DNA of 64,000 bases from Paramagnetospirillum magneticum AMB-1 (GCF_000009985.1 NC_007626.1:3093943-3157942), one strand, 5' to 3'. Counted from the stretch's first letter, positions 43,013 to 52,939 are shown. Made by a program: numbers and translations. The notes: a model not told the origin generated them from the letters alone.

Positions 43013-46000
43013 GTGAACGCAACGCCCAATTATCGGCTGACCGAGGAGGTCTATAGCGCCGGCAACACCCGGGTCTGCCGGGCCGTGAGCCTGGCCGACG
43101 GAAAGCCGGTGATCCTGAAGATCCTGAGTGGCGAACAATTGTCGCCTGACGCCTTTGCCCGCTATCAGCGCGAATATGAAATCACCTCGTCCCTGGCCGA
43201 GGTGGAGGGCGTCACCACGGTCCTGGCCATGGAGAACGTCCAGGACTCGGTGATGATCGTCCAGGAGGATGTCGGCGGCACCTCCCTGGCCAGAATCCTT
43301 GAAGCCGGGCGCCTCGACCTCGAGGAGGCCTTGGCCCTGGCCGTCCGCATCACTCAGATTCTGGGCCGGATTCACCGCCATCGCGTCATTCACAAGGACT
43401 TCAATCCCACCAACATCATCTGGAACCGGCAGACCGGCACCGTGCGGGTCATCGATTTCGGAATCTCGTCGCAGTTAAGCCAGGAACGCGCTGAATTCCA
43501 GAGCGTCAAGCAGCTGGAAGCCAACCTGGCCTACGCCTCGCCGGAACAGACCGGCCGGGTCAACCGTGCGCTGGACAGCCGGTCCGACCTCTATTCCCTG
43601 GGCGTCACGCTCTATCAGATGCTCACCGGGACCTTGCCGTTCCTGTCGCGGGGCGGCATCGAACTGGTGCACGCCCATATCGCCCTGATGCCGCCGCCGC
43701 CGCACGAGGTCAGCCACGGCATTCCGCCGATCCTGTCGCAGATCGTCATGCGCCTGATGGCCAAGATGGCCGACGACCGCTATCAAAGCGCCCGGGGCCT
43801 GGAGCACGATCTGCAGCGCTGCCTCGACCAGTTGCGCCAGACCGGGACCATCGCGTCCTTCCCCCTGGGCAGCCTGGATGCCTCGGCGCGGCTCCGCATT
43901 CCCCAGCGGCTTTACGGCCGCGAGGCTGAAACCGCCACCATCGTCGAGGCCTTCGAGCGAAGCATGGTCGGCGAAACGGAGCTGCTGCTGGTCCGCGGCC
44001 CGTCGGGGACCGGCAAAAGCGCCCTGGTGCACGAGGTCCACCGGCCGCTCACCGAGCGGCACGGCAATTTCATCGCGGGAAAGTTCGACCAGTACCAGCG
44101 CGACGTCCCCTTCTACGCCTGGCGGCTGGCCTTCGAGGAGTTCTGCTCCCTGCTGCTGAAGGAGGACGACAGCGCCCTGGACCGCTGGCGGACCCGGATT
44201 CTCGGAGCGGTGGGCAGCCTGGGCAAGGTCATCACCGAGGTCATTCCCTCGCTGGAGCTGATCATCGGCCCCCAGGAAGAGGTCCCCCCCCTGGCCGGTG
44301 AAATGGCGCTGAACCGCCTGAACTATGTCTTCGGCAACTTTCTCGCCGCCGTGTGCCGCCGGGATTTCCCCCTGGTGGTGTTCATCGACGACTGGCAGTG
44401 GGCCGACGCCGGCTCGCTGTCGCTGCTGCGGTCGGTGATGGGCAACAAGGCCCTTCGCTCCCTGCTGCTGATCGGCGCCTATCGCGACAACGAAGTCCAC
44501 GCCGCCCACCCCTTCGCCGTGGCGGTGGAGGATATCCGCCGGCTCGACGCCCGCATCGGCACCATCAGCCTGGCCGAACTGAGCCAGAAGGACGTGCACG
44601 GCCTGGTGCGCGACGCCCTCAACGATTCCCCCGGCTTGGAGGTGGTGGCGCGGCTGATCCACGAGAAAACACGGGGCAACGCCTTCTTCGTGGTGCAATT
44701 GCTGACCGACCTGTACGAGAAATCGGTCATCCGCCTGGACCCGGATTCCAGAACCTGGACCTGGAGCCGGGAAGAGATCGAATCCCGGCATATCGCCGAC
44801 AATGTCATCGACCTGATGACCGCCAAGATCCGCCGCCTGCCCGACACGGCCCAGCGCGCCCTGATTCACGCCTCGTGCATCGGCGACCGCTTTGAACTGT
44901 TCACCCTGGCCGCCATCCTGGACCTGCCGCCCCATCAGGCGGCCGGGGACATCGAGCCGGCGTTGCAGGAAGGCATTCTGGTTCCGGTCGGCCTGAATTA
45001 CCGCCTGGCCCGGTTGCCCAGCAACAGGGCCGACGTCACCTATCAGTTCATCCACGACCGGGTGCGGCAGGCGGCCCATGGCCTGCTGGACAAGGAATCG
45101 GGCGAGCGCATCCATTACGGCATCGCCCGCAAATGGCTGGCCGAGACGTCCCCCGACGATACCGACCTTCGGATTTTCGACATCGCCAACCAGTACAATG
45201 CCAGCCTGCGGCTGGTGGCCGATGACGAGGAGAAGCGTCAGGTCCTGATCATCAATCTGACGGCGGGCCGGCGGGCCAAGACCGCCACTGCCTATTCCAC
45301 CGCCCTGCACTATTTCCAGATCGCCCTGGACCTCAAGCCCTCCCATTTCTGGGAGGTCATGGGGGAAGTGGCCGCCGAGCTTTACCTGCTGGCGGCGGAG
45401 GTGGCCTTCCTCACCAAGGACTACCGGTCCATGGAGGAATGGATCGACGAATTCCTGGCCCGCCGGCCTTCACCCCTGGATCAGGCGGGCGCCCTCAAGA
45501 TCCGGCTACAGGCCCGCGTCGCCCAGAACCGCCTGTCCGAAGCGGTGGACGTCTCGCTGCACGCCCTGGGGCTGTTGGGGGTCCGCCTGCCCAAGGCGCC
45601 GGGCCCCCTCCAGGTCATGGCCAATCTGCTGCGGACCAAGCTGGCGCTGCGGGGCAAGAGCCTGGCCGATCTCAACGCCTTGCCGCCCATGACCGACCCG
45701 GTTCGGCTGGCGGCCATGGAATTGCTGGGCCTGACCATTCCGCCGGCCTATTGGACCTCGCAGGAACTGATGGCCCTGACCGTCTTCCAGATGGTGCGGG
45801 ACTCCGTCGCCCACGGCTATTCACCCAATGCCGGCTATGGCTTTTCGTGGTGGGGAATCACCGAAAGCGCCATGCTTGGCAATATCGACCGGGGCTACGA
45901 TTTCGGCGAATTCGCCATCGATCTGGCCCGGCGCCACCAGCTCAACCTGCAGCAGCCGCTGTTCTTCGCCGCCTGGATCATCCGCAAGTTCAAGCGACCG

Positions 46001-48952
46001 CTGAAGGACACCCTCCCGGTCTTCGAGCAGGCCTATGCCCTCTCCCTGGAGAAGGGCGACTTCGAATACGCCTCCTATGCCCGCAACAACCACATCCAGA
46101 CCCTGTTCCACACCGGGCGCAACCTTGGGACCCTGCTGCAGGAAATGGAGCAGGCGCACCGGGACCTGCAGCGGTTCCAGATCGGATCGTCGCTGTACTG
46201 GCATTCCATCTGGTGGCAGACCGCGCTCAATTTCGCCGAGCCCAAGGCCGAGCCCCACCATCTGGGCGGACCGGCCTATGACGAGGCGCAATCCCTGCCC
46301 CAGCACCTGAAGGTCAATGACGCCAGCACCCTGTTCCTGCTTCATTGCGCCAAGCTGATGCTGAGCACCTTCTTCCACGACCAGGACAATGCGCGTCTCA
46401 ATGCCGGCAAGGCCAGGGCCTATCTGAAGGGCGGCGTGGGCATGCACGCCTTCACCCTGTTCCACTTCTACGAATCCCTGGCCCTGCTGTCCGGCGAGAC
46501 CCGCCCCAGCGGCAAAATCATGCGCCAGGTGACAAGCAACCAGAAGAAGCTCAAGATCTGGGCCGACCACGCCCCCATGAACTACCGCTATCACTGGATG
46601 CTGGTGGAGGCGGAGCGGCTGCGCGCCACCGGCAAGTCCGACCGGTCCCTGTATTGCTATGACCAGGCCATCGACCTCGCCCGCGACAGCGATTGCGTCC
46701 ATGAGGAGGCCCTGGCCTACGAACTGGCTGCGCGCTGCCTGCTGGGCCGGCGGCAGGAGCGCCTCGCCTCCTATTACCTGCGGCAGGCCCTGCATCTTTA
46801 CGAGCGTTGGGGCGCAACCGCCAAGTCGGCACATCTGGCAGCGGAATTCTCGGCCTTGCTGCTGACCATCGCGCCGATGCCGCTGCAGCAGCGCATTTCC
46901 GGCGGCCGCTCGCCGACCACCAGCCAGGGCCGCCCGTCCGGCGGCGACGGGCAACAGGCCCGGTCATTCGACTTCCTGGCAGTCACCCAGGCGTCCCAGG
47001 CCATTTCCGGCGAGATCGTCATCGGCAAGCTGGTCACCACCTTGCTGGAAATCGTGATCGAGCATTCCGGCGCCCAGAAGGCCATGCTGATCTTCAAGAA
47101 CGGCGAGGACCTCAGCATCCAGGCCCGCGGCATCGCGCGCCAGGCCATCGAGGTGGATTCCACCCCCATGGCCATCACCGAATGGGCCGAACTGCCGCTG
47201 CCCCGGTCCATGGTCCAATACGTGGCCCGCACCGCCAAGTCCCAGATCATCCACGATACCCGCCAGGAGACCCAGTTCTCCAAGGACCCCTACTTCCTGC
47301 GCGAAAAGCCGCTTTCCGTCCTGTGCGAGCCCATCGTCCACCAGGGAAAGGTGGTGGGCATGCTGTACCTGGAAAACAACCTGACCGCCGGCGCCTTCAC
47401 CGAGGAGCGTCTGGAACTGCTCCGCCTGCTGTCCTCCCAGGCGGCCATTTCCATCGAAAACGCCATTCTCTACGCCGAAATGGAAAAGCGGGTGGAGCAG
47501 CGGACCCATGAATTGGCCGAATCCCTGAAGACCGTCAATGCCAAGAGCCGACAGGTCTCGACGCTGTTCAACAATTCCGGCCAGGGCTTCCTGTCGTTCG
47601 GGCCTGATCTGATCGTCGAGTCCGAGTTCAGCCAGGCCTGCCTGTCGTTCTTCGGCCATTCCCCCGCCGGTCACGCCATCGACCAGCTTCTGCTGCCCGA
47701 CGATCCCCATGGGCGCAACACTTTCCGGTCCTGCCTGGAAGAGGCGCTGACCGACGAGGACCCCGACCGGCGCCACATCTACCTGTCGCTGCTGCCCGAG
47801 GAGATCACCATCGGGGCCACCACTCTCAAGGCCGAGTTTAAGCCCCTCGACCACGCGGTGATGGCGGTGCTGACCGATATCAGCGAGGAAAAGGCCCTGG
47901 CGGCCCAGGTAGCCCGCGAACGGACCCGCCTGGAAATGATCGTGGCGGCGGTGACCAGCGGCAACGACTTCTTCGACGCCGTGGCGGAATTCGAATCCTT
48001 CATCCACCACGACAAGATGGCCTGGCGCGACCGCGACGCCATGGCGCTGTACCGCGCCATCCATACCTTCAAGGGCACCTTCAACCAGTTGGGCTTTCAT
48101 CTGGTCCCCGCCGCCCTGCACAAGGTGGAGGCCTCGCTGCAGCAACTGGCCGAGATCGACGACCTGCCGGCGGCCCTGGCGACAACCTTCGCGCCGGACT
48201 GGGCGACCCTGCTGGCCGCCGATCTCGACGCGGTCTCCTCGGCGCTGGGTGCCGACTTCATGGAGCGGCGCGGCGTCGTCGCCATCCCTCCCCATCAGGC
48301 CAAGCGCTTCGAGCTTTACGCCAGGGGCCATCTCGACCCGGCCGAGACGCCCAAGGTCCTGGCCGAGCTTGCCGCCATCCGCACCGTTTCGCTGCGTCAG
48401 TCCCTTGCCGATTACGACAAGCTGATCCAGCAGGTCTGCGCCCGGCTGGAAAAGGTCGTGCTGCCGCTGAAGCTGACCGGGACCGATCTGCGCATCGACC
48501 CCGATGCCTGGGGTCCGTTCCTGCGCACCCTCGGCCATGTGTTCCGCAATGCCGTCGACCACGGCATCGAAAGCCCCGATTCCCGCCTTGCGGCGGGCAA
48601 GAGCGAGTTTGGAACCATCGCCTGCAATATTGCCATCACCGACGGCCGGATCGAGCTGGAGATCAGCGATGACGGCGAGGGCATCGACGTGGAGACCCTG
48701 CGCCGCCGGGCCATCCAGTTGGGAATCAACAACGCCGAGGAGTGGAGCCTGGTGGACCTGATTTTCGGCGACGGCATTTCCTCGCGCTCGGAGGCGACGG
48801 ATCTGTCCGGCCGCGGCGTGGGCATGGGTGCGGTCCGCTCCGCCGTCGACGGCATGGGCGGCAACATCGACGTCCGCACCACCCCCGGCCGGGGCACCTG
48901 CATGCTGTTCAGTCTTCCCCTGCCCGCCTCGAACGGAGCCCCCGTCCCATGA
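43013..48952 (+). CDS. Giant Ser/Thr kinase - AAA ATPase - GAF - HPt - CheA-like ATPase fusion
   Basis: 1979 residues. Order: a eukaryotic-type kinase (about 8-275; VIHKDFNPTN for the catalytic loop, IDFGIS for DFG near 146, YASPEQTGRV); an AAA/predicted ATPase with GPSGTGKSALVHEV near 328 and VVFIDDWQWADAG near 457; a long helical TPR-like region (about 700-1310); GAF (about 1320-1480); coiled coil and PAS-like region (to 1640); HPt with histidine near 1684 (AIHTFKGTFNQLG); and a CheA-type ATPase with HVFRNAVDHGIES near 1842 and GRGVGMGAVRSAV near 1934. The start codon is GTG. It is coupled (ATGA) to a CheX-like gene. Confidence 0.9.
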   Translation: MNATPNYRLTEEVYSAGNTRVCRAVSLADGKPVILKILSGEQLSPDAFARYQREYEITSSLAEVEGVTTVLAMENVQDSVMIVQEDVGGTSLARILEAGRLDLEEALALAVRITQILGRIHRHRVIHKDFNPTNIIWNRQTGTVRVIDFGISSQLSQERAEFQSVKQLEANLAYASPEQTGRVNRALDSRSDLYSLGVTLYQMLTGTLPFLSRGGIELVHAHIALMPPPPHEVSHGIPPILSQIVMRLMAKMADDRYQSARGLEHDLQRCLDQLRQTGTIASFPLGSLDASARLRIPQRLYGREAETATIVEAFERSMVGETELLLVRGPSGTGKSALVHEVHRPLTERHGNFIAGKFDQYQRDVPFYAWRLAFEEFCSLLLKEDDSALDRWRTRILGAVGSLGKVITEVIPSLELIIGPQEEVPPLAGEMALNRLNYVFGNFLAAVCRRDFPLVVFIDDWQWADAGSLSLLRSVMGNKALRSLLLIGAYRDNEVHAAHPFAVAVEDIRRLDARIGTISLAELSQKDVHGLVRDALNDSPGLEVVARLIHEKTRGNAFFVVQLLTDLYEKSVIRLDPDSRTWTWSREEIESRHIADNVIDLMTAKIRRLPDTAQRALIHASCIGDRFELFTLAAILDLPPHQAAGDIEPALQEGILVPVGLNYRLARLPSNRADVTYQFIHDRVRQAAHGLLDKESGERIHYGIARKWLAETSPDDTDLRIFDIANQYNASLRLVADDEEKRQVLIINLTAGRRAKTATAYSTALHYFQIALDLKPSHFWEVMGEVAAELYLLAAEVAFLTKDYRSMEEWIDEFLARRPSPLDQAGALKIRLQARVAQNRLSEAVDVSLHALGLLGVRLPKAPGPLQVMANLLRTKLALRGKSLADLNALPPMTDPVRLAAMELLGLTIPPAYWTSQELMALTVFQMVRDSVAHGYSPNAGYGFSWWGITESAMLGNIDRGYDFGEFAIDLARRHQLNLQQPLFFAAWIIRKFKRPLKDTLPVFEQAYALSLEKGDFEYASYARNNHIQTLFHTGRNLGTLLQEMEQAHRDLQRFQIGSSLYWHSIWWQTALNFAEPKAEPHHLGGPAYDEAQSLPQHLKVNDASTLFLLHCAKLMLSTFFHDQDNARLNAGKARAYLKGGVGMHAFTLFHFYESLALLSGETRPSGKIMRQVTSNQKKLKIWADHAPMNYRYHWMLVEAERLRATGKSDRSLYCYDQAIDLARDSDCVHEEALAYELAARCLLGRRQERLASYYLRQALHLYERWGATAKSAHLAAEFSALLLTIAPMPLQQRISGGRSPTTSQGRPSGGDGQQARSFDFLAVTQASQAISGEIVIGKLVTTLLEIVIEHSGAQKAMLIFKNGEDLSIQARGIARQAIEVDSTPMAITEWAELPLPRSMVQYVARTAKSQIIHDTRQETQFSKDPYFLREKPLSVLCEPIVHQGKVVGMLYLENNLTAGAFTEERLELLRLLSSQAAISIENAILYAEMEKRVEQRTHELAESLKTVNAKSRQVSTLFNNSGQGFLSFGPDLIVESEFSQACLSFFGHSPAGHAIDQLLLPDDPHGRNTFRSCLEEALTDEDPDRRHIYLSLLPEEITIGATTLKAEFKPLDHAVMAVLTDISEEKALAAQVARERTRLEMIVAAVTSGNDFFDAVAEFESFIHHDKMAWRDRDAMALYRAIHTFKGTFNQLGFHLVPAALHKVEASLQQLAEIDDLPAALATTFAPDWATLLAADLDAVSSALGADFMERRGVVAIPPHQAKRFELYARGHLDPAETPKVLAELAAIRTVSLRQSLADYDKLIQQVCARLEKVVLPLKLTGTDLRIDPDAWGPFLRTLGHVFRNAVDHGIESPDSRLAAGKSEFGTIACNIAITDGRIELEISDDGEGIDVETLRRRAIQLGINNAEEWSLVDLIFGDGISSRSEATDLSGRGVGMGAVRSAVDGMGGNIDVRTTPGRGTCMLFSLPLPASNGAPVP

Positions 48953-49494
48953 GCCACCGCCGCAAACACCTGAGCAAGGCCATGGAGGCGGTTCTGAAGC
49001 GAACGCGCGCCTATCTGGAAGACGAGGCCGGAATCTCCGTCACCCGGGGGGAAACCATCATCGGCGACGTGGACGTGCTGGAGCTGCGCGCGGTAAGCAC
49101 CATCGTCGGCACGGCGGGTCCGGTGAACCTGCTGATCGCCTTCAGCTTCGCACCGCCCCTGCTCGAGCATCTTCTCGATCTGGTCGCCGCCGAGATCGGC
49201 CTCGATGACCGGGAGCGGCCGCAGTTCCTGCTGGAAACCGCGGCCGAAACCGTCAACTTCATCATGGGCCACGCCACCGCCGACCTGGTCGACGAGGATG
49301 CCACGGTAACCCTCACTCCGCCGGTCGTCCTGGCGGGTGGCCGCAGCATTCACCGGCCGAAAGGGGCGAAATTCTACGCCGTCGAATTGGCCACCCCTTA
49401 CGGCAGCTTCGATATCTACTTCATCGGCCCGTCGGAGATGTTCGACACCAGCCTGAATCTAGTGCAGCGCGAGGGAAAGCCATGCAGTCCTTGA
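48949..49494 (+). CDS. CheX/CheC-like phosphatase
   Basis: 181 residues. An ETAAETVNFIMGHATADLV segment near residue 100 matches the ExxN phosphatase motif of the CheC/CheX/FliY family, and the internal pseudo-repeat (GRSIHRPKGAKFYAVELATPYGSFDIYFIG) fits the CheX fold. It would dephosphorylate a CheY-type regulator. Overlaps the kinase gene by ATGA and the CheY gene by 13 bases, so all three form a complete phosphate circuit. Confidence 0.85.
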   Translation: MSHRRKHLSKAMEAVLKRTRAYLEDEAGISVTRGETIIGDVDVLELRAVSTIVGTAGPVNLLIAFSFAPPLLEHLLDLVAAEIGLDDRERPQFLLETAAETVNFIMGHATADLVDEDATVTLTPPVVLAGGRSIHRPKGAKFYAVELATPYGSFDIYFIGPSEMFDTSLNLVQREGKPCSP

Positions 49495-49847
49495 AGGTCC
49501 TGATCGTCGATGATTCGCTGTTGAGCATCCGGACCCTGTCGGGCCTGCTGGGCGATATGGGCCATGTGGTGATCCAGACTGCGGCCAGCGGCACCCTGGC
49601 TCTTGAGGCCTATCGCGACGTCAGGCCCGATCTGGTCACCATGGACATCACCATGCCCGACATGGACGGCATTACCGCGACCCAGAATATCTTACGGGAA
49701 TTTCCCGCCGCCAAGGTCATCATGGTTACCTCCCACGGCCAGGAGGCCCAGGTCATGAAAGCGGTCAAGGCCGGGGCCAAGGGCTATGTCCTGAAGCCCA
49801 TCAAGCGGGAAAAGCTCCGCGACGTGATTTCCCACATCTTCAAGTAG
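49482..49847 (+). CDS. CheY-like single-domain response regulator
   Basis: 121 residues. VLIVDDSLLSIRTL carries the acidic pair, VTMDITMPDMDGI the phosphoacceptor Asp near residue 57, MVTSHGQ the switch threonine/serine region and GAKGYVLKPIKREKL the conserved lysine. No output domain. It overlaps the CheX gene and is the natural acceptor of the upstream HPt-CheA-like kinase. Confidence 0.93.
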   Translation: MQSLKVLIVDDSLLSIRTLSGLLGDMGHVVIQTAASGTLALEAYRDVRPDLVTMDITMPDMDGITATQNILREFPAAKVIMVTSHGQEAQVMKAVKAGAKGYVLKPIKREKLRDVISHIFK

Positions 49848-50139
49848 CCGTGTCCACTAGATCGCGAATACGCAAGAAGGTCGACGTGCCGATGCCGTCC
49901 TCGTCCTCCCACAGGCTGAGATAGCCGACCCGCGCCGTCTCCAGCGCGGTCCCCAGCCTCGCGGCATGGGTCTGATCATCTCCCGCCGCCGAGGCGTTAA
50001 CGGCAGTCCTGATTTCGGCGATGGCGGCCAGGGCCAGCTTGGCCAGCCCAAAATCACCCCGCTCCTGCAACCGCGCCGCATAGCGCGCTTCGTCACGTAA
50101 TGCCGCTTCGATGGCAGCGGCCAACCGGGTCTTGCTCAT
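49840..50139 (-). CDS. Hypothetical helical protein, 99 aa
   Basis: 99 residues starting MSKTRLAAAIEAALRDEARYAARL, with GGAGACC before the ATG. Mostly alpha-helical, with TPR-like spacing (GDFGLAKLALAAIAEIRTAV) and no signal peptide. It lies 81 bases downstream of norF on the same strand and converges with cheY (8-base overlap). No family recognised. Confidence 0.6.
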   Translation of the reverse strand: MSKTRLAAAIEAALRDEARYAARLQERGDFGLAKLALAAIAEIRTAVNASAAGDDQTHAARLGTALETARVGYLSLWEDEDGIGTSTFLRIRDLVDTAT

Positions 50140-50220
50140 GCTCGGTCTCCTCCCCCCCTTCCAGGGGCTAAGGACCGTCATGCTGCGCGGCCATGATGGC
50201 GTCATTGTGGCCAGCCAGCC

Positions 50221-50484
50221 TTACCGCAACCGGCCGACCAGATCGGCCCCCACCACGATGGCGGCGATGACGGCCAGAAAGGCGATGAACACCGACTTCC
50301 AGCCGGACCCGCTTTTCCGCAGGTTGAGATAGACCCACAGGATCAGCACCGCCTTGAGCACCCCCGCCGCCATGGCGGCCAGGGTCGGGGCGATGCCCTG
50401 GTCGGCGATCGCCGCCCAGAGGGACAGGGCGGTCAGGGCCATCATCAGCCCCCAGGCGCGCAGCAGGGTGGTGGTCGACGGCAT
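50221..50484 (-). CDS. norF: NorF-like / cytochrome oxidase subunit IV-like membrane protein
   Basis: 87 residues with three hydrophobic helices (LMMALTALSLWAAI, AGVLKAVLILWVYLNL, VFIAFLAVIAAIVV). This is the COX4/CyoD-type small subunit found as NorF next to NorE. It probably aids assembly or stability of the nitric oxide reductase. It is last in the nor operon, 5 bases after norE. The symbol is given from position and topology. Confidence 0.75.
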   Translation of the reverse strand: MPSTTTLLRAWGLMMALTALSLWAAIADQGIAPTLAAMAAGVLKAVLILWVYLNLRKSGSGWKSVFIAFLAVIAAIVVGADLVGRLR

Positions 50485-50489
50485 GGCGT

Positions 50490-51050
50490 TCACCGGATCA
50501 GATAGACGATGGGGTAAAGCAGGACCCAGATGAGGTCGACCATGTGCCAGAAGGCGGCCCCGGTCTCCACGTTCTCGCGGCTCGGCTTGGCGGCGACGAT
50601 GCCGAGGATGACCAGGCCCAGGATCACATGGGCCGCATGGAAGCCGGTCATCAGGTAGAACAGGGTCCAGAAGGTATCGCTCTCGATTCCGAAGCCCTGG
50701 GCGGCCTTGTCGGCGTATTCGGCGAACTTCACCCCCAGAAATCCCAGCCCCAGCAGCGCCGCGCCCCCCAGCCAAAGCCGGCAGCGGCGGATGTCGCCGG
50801 CGGCGCGGGCATTCACCGCCAGTGCGGCAGCCAATCCGCTGGTCAGCAGCAGCATGGTGTTGACGCCGCCGGCCAGCCGGTCGAGCCGGAGCTGATCGGC
50901 CAGGAACATGGCGGGGTGCAGCACCCGGCTGACCGAGAAGGCGGCGAAGAAGGCGCCGAACACCAGCAATTCACTGAGGATCAGCACCCACATCAGGGGA
51001 TTGCCGGGCAAATCCGACAGGGCGCCCCAATTTTCGCTCTCGTCGCTCAT
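50490..51050 (-). CDS. norE: NorE, cytochrome oxidase subunit III-like protein
   Basis: 186 residues, about five helices. ILSELLVFGAFFAAFSVSR, GFHAAHVILGLVILG and AAFWHMVDLIWVLLYPIVYLI are subunit-III hallmarks. NorE supports nitric oxide reductase activity without binding haem. ATGA overlap with norD upstream. Confidence 0.92.
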   Translation of the reverse strand: MSDESENWGALSDLPGNPLMWVLILSELLVFGAFFAAFSVSRVLHPAMFLADQLRLDRLAGGVNTMLLLTSGLAAALAVNARAAGDIRRCRLWLGGAALLGLGFLGVKFAEYADKAAQGFGIESDTFWTLFYLMTGFHAAHVILGLVILGIVAAKPSRENVETGAAFWHMVDLIWVLLYPIVYLIR

Positions 51051-52939
51051 GCCACCAACTGCCGGTAGATCTTGGGAAGCGCCGCCGACAGATGGGCCAG
51101 ATGGCCGATGATGGCGTAATGGCCTCGCCCGAAGAGATGGGGGAAATAGCCCTGGGCCTTGCGGTCGACGGTGATGCCGAACACGGACAGCCCCTTGGCG
51201 CGGGCTTCCAGTACGGCTTTCCGGGTATCCTCGACGCCGTGGCGGCCTTCGTAATGGTCCACGTCGTTGGGCTTGCCGTCGGTCAGTACCAGCAGCAGCC
51301 GGTGCCGCTCGGGCCGCTCCTCCAGCCGGGTGGTCGCATAGCGCAGCGCGGCGCCGATGCGGGTGTAATAACCGGGACGCACCGCCCCGATGCGGCGCAG
51401 GACCCGGTCCCCGAACGGCTCGTGGAAATCCTTGACCATGTCGACCTTGACCCAGTCACGCTTGCGCGAGGTGAAGGTGGCCACGGCGAAGGGATCGCCG
51501 CAGGCGGCAAGGCCGTGGCCCAGCACCGCCAGGGACTCCTTCTCCACATCCAGGACCCGCCGGTTGTCGATCCAGGAATCGGTGGATAGGGAGGCATCCA
51601 TCAGCACCATCACCGACAGGTCGCGCTCCTGGGCGCGGTGCTGCAGCCAGACCCGGTCCGAGCCGGTGCCGCAGGCGGCCAGATCGGCCCGTGCCCGCAC
51701 CAGGGCGTCGGTATCCAGCTCCTGACCATCGGCCTGGGCGCGCAGCAATTGCGGCTTGGTGCGCAGCGCCTCGAACTGGCGCTTGACGGCCCGGATGCGC
51801 CGCTTGGCGTCGGCATCGGGGCTCCAATCCTCGCCCTCTTCCGAGGCCGGGCCGACCAGGACGGAACAATGGTCCGGAAGGTAGGCATTGGCGCGCCAAT
51901 CCCATTCAGGCAGCAGGAACGTGCCTGTGAGGCGGCTGGCATCGGTGGCGCCGGGCGGCAGGTCCAGGTCGAATTTCAGCTTGGTCGCCGCCTTGCGCGA
52001 ATGGGACGACAAGGTGATGGCTTCCATGTCGTCGGCGGCCTTCTTGGCCTCTTCCTCGTCGGTATCGTCGGCGGCGCGGTTGACGTTGACCATGTCGGCC
52101 ATGGCCAGGATCTTCTCGAACCGATTGAGCAGCAGCGGGTCCTTGCGGTCGGCGTTGTCCTCGTCGCGGCGCTCGGCCTTGCGCCGGGTCTCCTGCTCGT
52201 CGCTCTCCTCGCCCTCGCCGCCCCGCTCGGGCTCGGCATCGGCCGGCGACAGGGCGCCGGCCATGCCGGGCAGGCATTCGCCCCACAGGGGCACCGGCAG
52301 GAGGGGCAGGTATTCGCGCGGCGCCTTGGCCGGCAAGGGAGGCAGCGCCGCCCCGGGATCGGCCAGCAGGGACAGCACCGCCGCCTCTACCTTGGCCTCT
52401 GCGCCCGAGAGGCTGCGCCGGGGCCGGGCCTCCAGCAACGCCGCGCACAGGGCGCCATGGCGTGCCGCCAAGCCGGGAAAGCGCCGCAGCACCGCCCTGG
52501 TGGTCCGCGACGCCTGGGCCAGGCGGGCCAGATCGGCCGCCAGGGGATCGGAGGGCAGGTCCAGGGGCTCCAGCACCGCGAAATAGGCGGCCAGCCAGAA
52601 ATAGAGGTCGCGATTCAGTTCGGCGGCGGGAAACAGCGCCAAGGTGGGCGGCAGGGACAGGCTGGACTGGTCGCGGCTGGCACTGACCAGCCGCTCAGTT
52701 TCCATGCCGATGCGCTGGCGCAGGCTGAGCCGGTGGCCGGACTCCCGGGCCGCCGCATTGGCGATCTGCACGCCGCGATCGCCGCCCAGCCCGCGAAAGA
52801 ACACGGCGAGGCGGGGCCGCACGGAATCAAGGCTGACCTGGGCCTCGGGGAAGGACGGCCAGCTGGCCTTCTCCCCGACCCAGCGGTGCCAGAGGGTGCC
52901 GACCCGCTCCTCCAGTTCCAGGAAGGACAGCCAGCTCAT
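51047..52939 (-). CDS. norD: NorD, nitric oxide reductase activation protein (VWA domain)
   Basis: 630 residues. The C-terminal third is a von Willebrand A domain with a MIDAS motif (VMVLMDASLSTDS: Asp-x-Ser-x-Ser pattern, near residue 450) and VLTDGKPNDVDHY. The middle (about 235-310) is highly charged (GGEGEESDEQETRRKAERRDED). NorD works with the NorQ ATPase to insert metal or assemble NorCB. Its ATG at 52939 overlaps the norQ stop. Confidence 0.94.
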   Translation of the reverse strand: MSWLSFLELEERVGTLWHRWVGEKASWPSFPEAQVSLDSVRPRLAVFFRGLGGDRGVQIANAAARESGHRLSLRQRIGMETERLVSASRDQSSLSLPPTLALFPAAELNRDLYFWLAAYFAVLEPLDLPSDPLAADLARLAQASRTTRAVLRRFPGLAARHGALCAALLEARPRRSLSGAEAKVEAAVLSLLADPGAALPPLPAKAPREYLPLLPVPLWGECLPGMAGALSPADAEPERGGEGEESDEQETRRKAERRDEDNADRKDPLLLNRFEKILAMADMVNVNRAADDTDEEEAKKAADDMEAITLSSHSRKAATKLKFDLDLPPGATDASRLTGTFLLPEWDWRANAYLPDHCSVLVGPASEEGEDWSPDADAKRRIRAVKRQFEALRTKPQLLRAQADGQELDTDALVRARADLAACGTGSDRVWLQHRAQERDLSVMVLMDASLSTDSWIDNRRVLDVEKESLAVLGHGLAACGDPFAVATFTSRKRDWVKVDMVKDFHEPFGDRVLRRIGAVRPGYYTRIGAALRYATTRLEERPERHRLLLVLTDGKPNDVDHYEGRHGVEDTRKAVLEARAKGLSVFGITVDRKAQGYFPHLFGRGHYAIIGHLAHLSAALPKIYRQLVA

